The position numbers and the translations under genes were made by a program. From the NCBI GenBank assembly GCA_028673005.1, contig CM054117.1, positions 36,394,756 through 36,458,755 on the forward strand: a stretch of DNA of 64,000 bases. Direction: 5' to 3'. Source of the DNA: Tanypteryx hageni (lineage: Eukaryota; Arthropoda; Insecta; Odonata; Petaluridae). The notes beneath the pieces are model-generated. The model was not told the DNA's origin and searched no databases. It worked only from the letters and a program-made list of their open reading frames with translations. This document shows positions 56,032 to 64,000 of the stretch, one piece after another. Positions within the stretch are counted from its first letter, which is position 1. Each line of letters begins with the position of its first letter.

Positions 56032-59000
56032 GATTACTGCTAGTATACAATGTCGGACATAATAAATGAATATGCAAAATTTGGTTGGAAGACGCACGAA
56101 CATCGCCTCCGAAAGTATGAGTTTATTTTCGCCCCACGGGCAATCAGAATGCATTAAGCACTCCATAAAGTTAATAAAAGGTTACTTTTATTTTTGACTA
56201 GACAGAGGTTATACACATAAAAAGCTGCCATTACCATGAGAATCTACGGCAGGCTACAGCGGCAAGGGAAAACAAGTCAAAAATTTTCAGTTGCGCCCGT
56301 TATTTGTGAGTTTTCTGTCGGATTAGGATACCAATCGAAAAACACGGTGTATTACTCGCGTCACTTCACCGAACATCTCTAAACAAGGGCAACAGATTGC
56401 CGTGGACATGGCGTCGAGGGAGGGGGAAGACAGGAGGTGGAGGATGGGGAAGACAGGACGTGGAGGATGGGGAGAGAGGAAGTGGGGGTGAGAGGAGGGA
56501 TGGGTAATTGGATATGCGCACATCGTGGGAACATGACATTTCGATATAAAGGATCGAAGGCCATAAAGAGCAACTTTACGGCAAAAAAAACAACGCTAAT
56601 TTTTATGAGGGAGTTGATGTGAAGGAAGGAGTTTAATTTTCGCTTCGCTAATTGACACGTGACAGGGAGAGGGAGGAAAAATTTCGCAAATTTTCCGAGT
56701 CGTAACCGCGACGTAGTAAATCGTTAATTCTAGCGTTCCAAAAAATGATCGCGCGCGGTTATCTTTCAGTATTCTCGCAACGGAAATTCGGGTGATAAAT
56801 AATTGACGCTGTTTTGTGGCTGACGTTCACCATAAACACTTGAATGATACGTGGCATTTGGCTCGAGTCTCGTTTTTCCCTGTATTAAGTATATCATCGA
56901 TTCTTAAAAGCAAGAGTGCATTCACAGTTAATGATATTGAAAATTTTACGGAGTACTATAATTTCAGTTAGGTAACTTGCAAAGCGAAAACAACATTTAA
57001 ACAACGCATCATACCTGCCACCTAGAAACATCCATTTTTTCGACCAAATTAAAATGCAACTTTTGTATTAAATACACTAACACGGGAATTCCAATAGCGT
57101 CAAATAAATTAAAATGAACGGAGTGAAACACCAATCCCCAAAAAAACACCCAGAAACATTTGCATCGGCGCAAGAATAGTAATTGAGAAGATAACATGTG
57201 GATATGAGAGACTGAAAAAATGATCTCGTCGGAGTACCATCGAGCAAAAGATAATCGAACCATTGTGACAAAAACAATGGACCAACCGCGGCATCGATAA
57301 CTGTGTTCGGGGAACAGGGAAAATACTTTTCGCAAATGGAAAAGAAAAACGCCCACACATCCATGAACAGACAACAACTCCCTCAGACACGTCGCGAACA
57401 GAGAGAGAGAGAGAGATTCGGATACGTAAAAAGCTTTTTACAAACGTTTCCTAACCTCGTTGATCGCCACCGCCATCGCGAAAGCGAGCGAGTAACAGAA
57501 CCGGGCGAAACAAAAATCCCTCTCCTCCTGCACGCCACACATAAAACAAAATCCGGGTAAAGAAAACAGCGTAAAGTGTTTGTGCGTACTATTTTCATCT
57601 CGTACACCCCTAGAAATTTCTTATACCCTCGGCGAAGCAAAACAAAACGGTTGGAAAAATATAGAAAGAACGAGAGAGAGAGTGAATGAGTACGGGAGAA
57701 ATTTATTCTTCCTTACTGCCAATGTGTGCGTACACGTACATATGTATCCGACACGCTGCGAGCAGTCGGACAGAGGGAAGGTCGAAAAGCTCTGGACGGG
57801 ATTTCGTTACGAGGGCAACAGATGAATAGCGAGGCGCAAAAAAGGCAGCGGAAGAAGAGGAAGTGGAGGAAGTACGGGAAGGAAATCTTACCGAAAACAA
57901 TAACGGAATTTATAAATATATAATGATAACAGACAATCTCCTCCCCTTCCCTGTCGCATAATAAATCCCTCCTTTCTCCGCAGCCAAATAAACTACTCAG
58001 AAAAGAACGAATACCTAGGGCAAATTGAAGCAAATAACGCTGGAGTGAACAGCGGTTGCCGAGAATAAAGAATACAGGGAGAGAGAGAGAATATGCATGA
58101 GAGACGAAGATGGAAGGCCGTGGGGAAAGTTGCGAAAGCTGGTTCGTCACCTTTCGCTTATAGGTGGAAAATTCTAGAATATACTCTATGCGGACGGGGT
58201 AATAATGCAACAAGTAATGCGAAAAAATTAACGAAAGGTTTAATATTTCTTTGCCGCGTAGCGAATGGTCGCCTTCGGAATTATTTAAATAATTCAACTG
58301 GGAAGTACATAATACCGAAGATGCATTCGAGTTCCGACAGTTTTATGATATGAAAGCAAGGGAGAAAGGAGTAAAATTCCGAATTAGATGGAGATGAACA
58401 GAGAGGGGAGTTGAGTAATGAAGCGGTTAGATTGGATAAATATGCGGAAATAAGATTGAATGACGTTGCTAGAGGAAGAAAGGATGACATTTCTAGAGAG
58501 GCAGAATTCTGCGAGTGGTCGTAGCAGAAGAAATAACGTGCGCACATGCATGTATATGGACGGCCAAGACATAACAAAACATGAAAAATTAGAGCGAATA
58601 GCGGTACCCGCAAAAACTTTTGCGAAGTCAGTCAGAAATCTGCATGTTTAAAATCATCATCGCTAAAAATGCCTACAGCCCACACGCAATTTACTGAATT
58701 ATAATAAACTTCAATTATTAACGTTACAACGTTAAGTTTACGTTGATACTACTATAATTGCGATGCTTCATAAAAAAAGCGAAGCGAATAACGCAATTCT
58801 TTTGTCTAATTGAAGGCTTAATAGACGATAATTCAATCGGAGGCAACAATGCGGGTCGCCTTGGCGACACCCGGAAAGAGTTCGAAAAAGCCATAAAATT
58901 TCGTAAAGAAACGCGTTTCTGACAATTTCTTCCGTGTAACGTCTAAAGATCGCAAGAATAAGATATTTTATAGTTTTAGCCGTCGAATAAAGTAAAAACT

Positions 59001-59890
59001 GAGAAATTCGGTCCATATTTACGTATTTTAACGAATGACAGAAATAAGCCTTGCACCTTGAAAAATCGAAACTCCTGTGTAAACATATGGGAAAATGCAA
59101 TCGCCTCCCGGAGTAGAATCCGGGACACTTATGTAAACGAAAATAGTTTTTCCGGGGTCTCCTTGTTTGCAGAAACAAAATGGAGTTTACAGCATTTCTC
59201 TAAGACAAACTGTTCAAGAGATAAAAGGGGGGGACGGACAGACATCGAGTATTAATATATAAAGATAACACACATCGCCACCAAGAGAGGGTAACAGAAG
59301 GCGCCTTTCCCCTTATAATGTCGGTGAAGGAGATAGAGAGACTAGGATTCGATAGAAGTAAAAGAGAGAGGTTAATGGGAAAGAAAAAAACGAAGATGTA
59401 AAGTAGGAAAAAGATAAGAGTACTTTATCGAATCTTCAAAACAACACTGTAAAAATAACTGGGATGAGAAATAAATAACATTTGTTATCAACTGATAACT
59501 TGATTCTGACAAATTCGATCATTACATATTTCCAAGGAATCAGAAAACACATGACGGTAACATGAGAGAGTTAATTTATACGAGAGAACCCATCATCATC
59601 CCACATTTAAACATCTGCCGCGGGAATTCTCATTCGTCACAGACCGTCGTACAGAATGAAAACGGGAAATATGTGATGATTTACAGAAAATCATACATTC
59701 TTCATGCTTTTTAACTTCCGCGGGAAAAACGGGGCTTGCGAACCCAAAATGGCGACATATTGCACAGATATTTACACAAAAGAAGCACAGGATACATTCT
59801 CGTGATACGACAATGATTTCAATAGGAAAAATTACATAATTCACATTTTAAAATAATCCTTTATGAAATAAGTCGCGACAGAACGATATC
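56032..59890. other. unique AT-rich DNA, no gene recognised
   Basis: Scattered open frames (longest 194 codons on the minus strand at 57713-58297) have no recognisable domain. Short purine patches lie at 56400-56500 and 57300-57420. Nothing else is supported. Confidence 0.4.
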
Positions 59891-59899
59891 TACATCTTT

Positions 59900-60811
59900 T
59901 CAGAAATATAATAGGGAAATAAGATTCGAAGATATTAACTGCGAAAGTTCCGAGAAATGTATAAAAAATAACGAGTTTTTTCTCTTCCAAACGAAAACAG
60001 CGAGCTCGAGTTTTACGATTTTTCCCGCAATAAGTTTAATCAACATAAAATTTACCCGAAGTACTATAGAAAAAGCAGCATTTCCAGAAATAAAATATTG
60101 ACTACAGTTCCGATACATGATAATAATTTTGCAATGCGTACACAATAAAAAGTATGCCTGGGAAATATCGCTAAAGCAGAACGGATAAAGCAAGTCAATG
60201 GCCGAAGTCGTAAAAACGAGCAATTTCTTAAGAAAAAGCATTAAGACGATAAACAACAACGGCAATGACCTCAGCCTAACAATCCGCGAAAGATTAGCGT
60301 CCATCAAACTCGGCACGAACAACGAAATTGTAAAAAAGTGCGCCTCGATGAAATCGAGTGGATAGAAATGGATGGCGTCAAACAGACGAGGGGAAGGGAA
60401 CAAACGTGGCGAATCAAGAGGAACGAGGAGAAGGATAGAGAGCGAAAGGAAAGCGACAAGGAGGACCGATGAGAACGGGGAAACGAGCCGGAGATTTGAA
60501 ACAAAAAATAATAATAAACGTTCGAAAACGAACGAAGGTTGGCAGATGAGGGAGAAAAATGAATAAGAGGGAGCTGAAAAGGGAAACAAAGGAAAGGCAA
60601 TAAAAGCGGGCAATTTACGACATGCGGTGCGCTCTGGGGGGAAAAATGAGAGAATGAGCAAGAGAAAGATGAGAACGAACGAAAGATAGAGCCGAGATAA
60701 TAAGGACCTCATATCGAAGTGGAAAAGATGGAACGATAGTAGAGCGAGAGGGAGAAAGGGAAAAAGGTGCAGAAAACGCGAGACTTGAAATTTACGTTCA
60801 GAGCGTCGCAT
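59900..60811 (-). CDS. 303-codon hydrophobic open frame, doubtful
   Basis: The minus-strand frame is open for 303 codons. It starts MRRSERKFQVSRFLHL and is very rich in Leu, Phe, Ser and Ile throughout, so several segments would be predicted as membrane-spanning. The + strand over its first half is purine-rich (GAGAGCGAAAGGAAAGCG-like), which depletes stop codons on the minus strand and by itself produces Phe/Leu/Ser-rich translations. The second half (59900-60300) is less biased yet still open. No family motif was found, including the TYhhhhhQF ending of insect gustatory receptors. It is most likely an artefact; a membrane-protein fragment is the alternative. Confidence 0.15.
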   Translation of the reverse strand: MRRSERKFQVSRFLHLFPFLPLALLSFHLFHFDMRSLLSRLYLSFVLIFLLLILSFFPPERTACRKLPAFIAFPLFPFSAPSYSFFSLICQPSFVFERLLLFFVSNLRLVSPFSSVLLVAFLSLSILLLVPLDSPRLFPSPRLFDAIHFYPLDFIEAHFFTISLFVPSLMDANLSRIVRLRSLPLLFIVLMLFLKKLLVFTTSAIDLLYPFCFSDISQAYFLLCTHCKIIIMYRNCSQYFISGNAAFSIVLRVNFMLIKLIAGKIVKLELAVFVWKRKNSLFFIHFSELSQLISSNLISLLYF

Positions 60812-61498
60812 CCGGGGAAATCGCTAGGAAAGCAAAGTGAACGCGAAAAAAAAACAATTGAGGCCTGAAGCGCGAGTTAAAAGACACCGAGAAAACAAAA
60901 ACAAGTCGGGTGAGAGTGAGAACAATTCTGTCGCAGGTTCGGAATGGGAAGGATGGATTGACAATTACGAAAAGAACGCGCGAAAAGTAGTAAATGGTGC
61001 CGTGTTGTGCGAGGCTAAAATGGAAACCGAACCTTAAAAGAAATAAAAAAGCAACGGGAAACGCAAGCGAGAAATTATGTCACGCGTGGCATCTTTAGAC
61101 CGTTCAATCCACATCCTTATAGAGTCCCGGGTTCGAGGTCCTACGAATCTTCCCCCTTTCGTGACAATCTTCCGTTTCGATTAAATAAAAATAACCAAGG
61201 GAAAATATTCGTCGTGTTTCTCAATTTGGATAACCCATCGATGCCACTATGCCGTTCGCTCAGTATCTAATACGAAAACGCAGCACTTTCTGGTGCGGCT
61301 GAAAAGATCCTTGAGGCCAAAAACCATCGCGAATTAATTCCGCAGAGCTTTCGCCTCCTCATCGCTGCGAAAACCGAAATAGCACGGAACTTCGATGCCA
61401 CAATCGAACGCCTAAGTAGAGTCGACCCCGGAGGAAGGGGGAACGTGTAGTAGGCGATTCGAATGAAACGGGTAATTGTATCGCGCTATCAGAATTTC

Positions 61499-61915
61499 GC
61501 GAGAGAGAGAGAGGGAGAGAGAGGGAGGGAGGGAGAGGGAGGGAGGGAGAGGGAGGGAGGGAGAGGGGAAAGGGAGGGAAGGAGGGAGAGGGAGGGAGGG
61601 AGAGGGAGGGAGGGAGAGAGAGAGGTATGGAGGAGAGGGGAGAGGGAGGGGAGGAAGGAGAGGGAGGGAAGGAGGGAGAGGGAGGGGAGGAAGGAGAGGG
61701 AGGGAAGGAGGGAGAGGGAGGGGAGGAAGGAGAGGGAGGGAAGGAGGGAGAGGGAGGGAAGGAGGGAGAGGGAGGGAAGGAGGGAGGGAGGGAGAGAGAG
61801 GGAGAGAGAAGTGATAGAGAGAGAAATGAGAGGTAAAGAATTGAGAGGGCAAGAGGTGAGAGAAAAAGAGGTGAGAGGGAAAGAGGTGAGAGGGAAAGAG
61901 GTGAGAGGGAGGTGC
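61499..61915. repeat. purine minisatellite, 36-bp higher unit
   Basis: GA-rich sequence resolves at about 61640-61790 into alternating GGGAGGGAAGGAGGGAGA and GGGAGGGGAGGAAGGAGA units of 18 bases, giving a 36-base period. It then decays into GGTGAGAGGGAAAGA repeats of 15 bases (61850-61910). Confidence 0.8.
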
Positions 61916-62500
61916 TTTATGGAAGGTCACTCGAAGTTTACCCAATAAAACCGCGAGAGACGTTGTTTTTGATCATGCACGAGCGGGCACAAATAATACC
62001 CAAGCCCGAGGGGAGGGGAATGGGAACGGCGTAATAAAACAATGGCGATCCTTTAACATGGGGAATCTGAGAGCGCTATCGCAACGTTTCTTTAATAGCG
62101 TGCGTAAGAATAATTCTTTCCTCGTTCTTCCTACCAACTAATACTGAGCGACGGACAAAAGGAAAACGAGTACAAAGGAACGACGGAGCAAGCCGTGGAA
62201 ATGAACTACCACGCCCCTTAGGGAAGAAAGAACAAAGAAAATCCCTCAATAATTTCAGAATTTTAATTCGATGTAAATGCAATAGCCGTTCCGCTAATAT
62301 CGACTTACTATTAATGCATAAGACCTATGCGACCGATAAGGAAAACTGTAAAGGTTCTTCGTAAGCCATAAAACAACTTGAAGGCTTAAAAACAAATTCC
62401 TCCGCCCGAGGGAAATATAAATAAAAGGCGAAAAATAGACAATTTCCCGACGCAATCAGGCAGAAACCCCAACAAAAAACAGCTAGGTTACACGTGGATA
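61916..62500. other. unique AT-rich DNA, no gene recognised
   Basis: No coding, RNA or repeat signal was recognised in this interval. Confidence 0.4.
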
Positions 62501-63230
62501 AACAGACACGCGCCTGACCCTCGCCAGAGCGTGTTAACAAAAACTTCCACAACCTTAACTGTTCGAGGCGCTCTGTTAGCGTGCGCGGATCGCGTGCGTT
62601 ACATCGGCTACGCACTAGAGGGCCTTCGAGGAATAACACGCTCTCGCATTACCGGCGCGTGGGGCAAGCCGGTCTCACGCACACAAACAACAAGCGAGCT
62701 GAAAACAAACGTTAGGTAGGTGGGGCGGCGCAGAACCACTGTCCGAACGCCTCCGGCCTCTGGAACACGGGGGGAATTCGACGGCGAATGTTGCACCGCG
62801 GGAAGGGAAAGCAAAACAACGTTACCTACACCTACCGGAGGTCACTGGCGCGCGCGCCTTCCTTCTGATAGGCCAGTTATACGGAAGAAACGCACGACAC
62901 CTTCGAAAGAGCTTTTTCCTAAACGGAATCGAAGGAGCGTACGCTAGAGCGGGGATGAGGGGAAACGTCGCATTGGATGCGTCGACATCGATTTCGCGGG
63001 GGGGAACCAACCGCGATAAATCAAAATTCTCGCTCGCCCGCGGAAAAACAAATGGGGAGCGACGGTTTTTATGCGATGCGGACGAATAGTTGGCGCTGTC
63101 ACGGGAGAGTCACTCGCGGTACTTCGACTAGAGGCGCCATCTGACATCGGGCGATCAAAACACCGCAATCTGCCACGCGACGCGATGAGGGGAGAAAAGG
63201 ACGATCTCGATGTTAACACGGATGTTGGAC
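62501..63230 (-). promoter_or_regulatory. CpG-rich block with minus-strand intron-like signals
   Basis: CpG-rich for about 700 bases (GCGCGCGCGCC near 62849-62859). On the minus strand CTCCG|GTAGGT (GT at 62835-62834) is followed 137 bases later by CTAACGTTTGTTTTCAG, a branch-point-like and acceptor-like sequence ending at 62699. Joining the flanks gives no long frame, so any transcript here would be non-coding or 5' untranslated. AGATGGCGC lies on the minus strand at 63134-63142. Confidence 0.25.
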
Positions 63231-64000
63231 CCGTTTACTAAAAATCGGGGAGGGCTTGAATTAGTTCCACGTGCCGCAGGGTAAATGGAACCACGATGAG
63301 CAGAAAGCTTAACGAGCGCTTTGAAAATTCAATAGCATTTAACAAATTACGAGAGAAGAATTCACGATAAGGATCGAATCCCCTTGATGCGATAGGACGA
63401 CTATTTTTCGCCCGATCGTTTTATTTGACGTCCTAAAGCATAAACCGAGCGAAAGGATGGAATACCTATTCAAATGGACAACAAGAATGGCTTATATCGA
63501 CTTTTGACCCGGTATAAAATAAGAATAAATGCGCAAATCTCGCGAATGGGTTACATTTGTAGTCGACGAATTCCAATAACGTCGGTACTTGAGTAACGAA
63601 TGTTCAAAGTACCAAATTCCTGGTAGTGGGTTCGCATTCATACGAGAAAAAAAAACTTCCGGACAAACAAAAACACGCGAATCGCAATATCCATCGTTGT
63701 TTTTGGTTACTATATAAAACGAAACAAACAACAATAAATTCCGCTGGATCCCACGGAAAATATATCAACGCCGCAGAAGCCGCGTCGTATTTTTCTCAGA
63801 TAACAGAACGAAACATTTTGAAATTACTTCTTAAATCATGATCTACGCCAATACCAGAATGGAGGCAGGGAGAATAAAACAAACGAAAACATTTCGCTAA
63901 ATTTACCACTGAACACCCAGGAACACGCATGCTCCGACAATTCAACATGAGAACGCGATATTCGGATGAGAAAACTCCATAAAGAGACAACAGTGATAAG
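63231..64000. other. unique AT-rich DNA, no gene recognised
   Basis: AT-rich sequence with short open frames and no recognisable feature. Confidence 0.45.

Noticed and set aside
61125..61150. tRNA-like GGGTTCGAGGTCC word
   Set aside because: The expected T-stem pairing fails, and no A box or acceptor stem can be drawn upstream.

Overview
This is a stretch of eukaryotic, most likely arthropod (probably insect), genomic DNA that is almost entirely non-coding. The reasons are these. There is no dense ORF or operon layout. CpG is frequent rather than depleted. There are long purine-rich minisatellites and AT, AC and AGG microsatellites. Several short non-autonomous DNA transposons carry termini of the hAT, piggyBac and pogo/Tigger type that are common in arthropods. 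The species cannot be named from the sequence. No complete protein-coding gene, rRNA, tRNA or CRISPR array was found.

Layout. From 1 to about 18.8 kb unique AT-rich DNA alternates with purine tracts and their pyrimidine counterparts, including a 20/19-bp G-rich satellite (9957-10294) and two blocks of 16-bp minisatellites (14.2-14.85 kb and 16.9-17.5 kb). A 5'-truncated LINE tail sits inside the second purine field. From 18.8 to 22.1 kb is unique DNA with one hAT-like MITE. From 22.2 to 24.3 kb is an AGG-type array that runs into a 500-N assembly gap. From 24.8 to 45 kb is mostly unique, AT-rich DNA with scattered degraded MITEs, one CpG-rich spot with two adjacent palindromes (27.5 kb) and a long AT microsatellite.

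The best gene evidence is at 47922-48129 on the minus strand. It is a 69-codon Ala/Pro/Ser-rich 5' coding exon that ends in a good splice donor and follows an ATG-free, GC-rich leader of about 300 bases. If it is real, the gene is transcribed towards lower coordinates and the DNA to its left would be its first intron or beyond; no second exon could be recognised. From 48 to 51 kb the sequence is CpG-rich and promoter-like, then flips from pyrimidine to purine richness. From 51 to 62 kb is unique DNA with a pogo-like MITE symmetrically flanked by microsatellites, a piggyBac-like MITE and a 303-codon hydrophobic open frame of doubtful reality. A CpG-rich block at 62.5-63.2 kb contains a minus-strand intron-like signal pair.

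Very long open frames across the low-complexity arrays (for example across 13.5-15 kb and 21.7-24.8 kb) result from purine-only or gap sequence having no stop codons and are not treated as genes.
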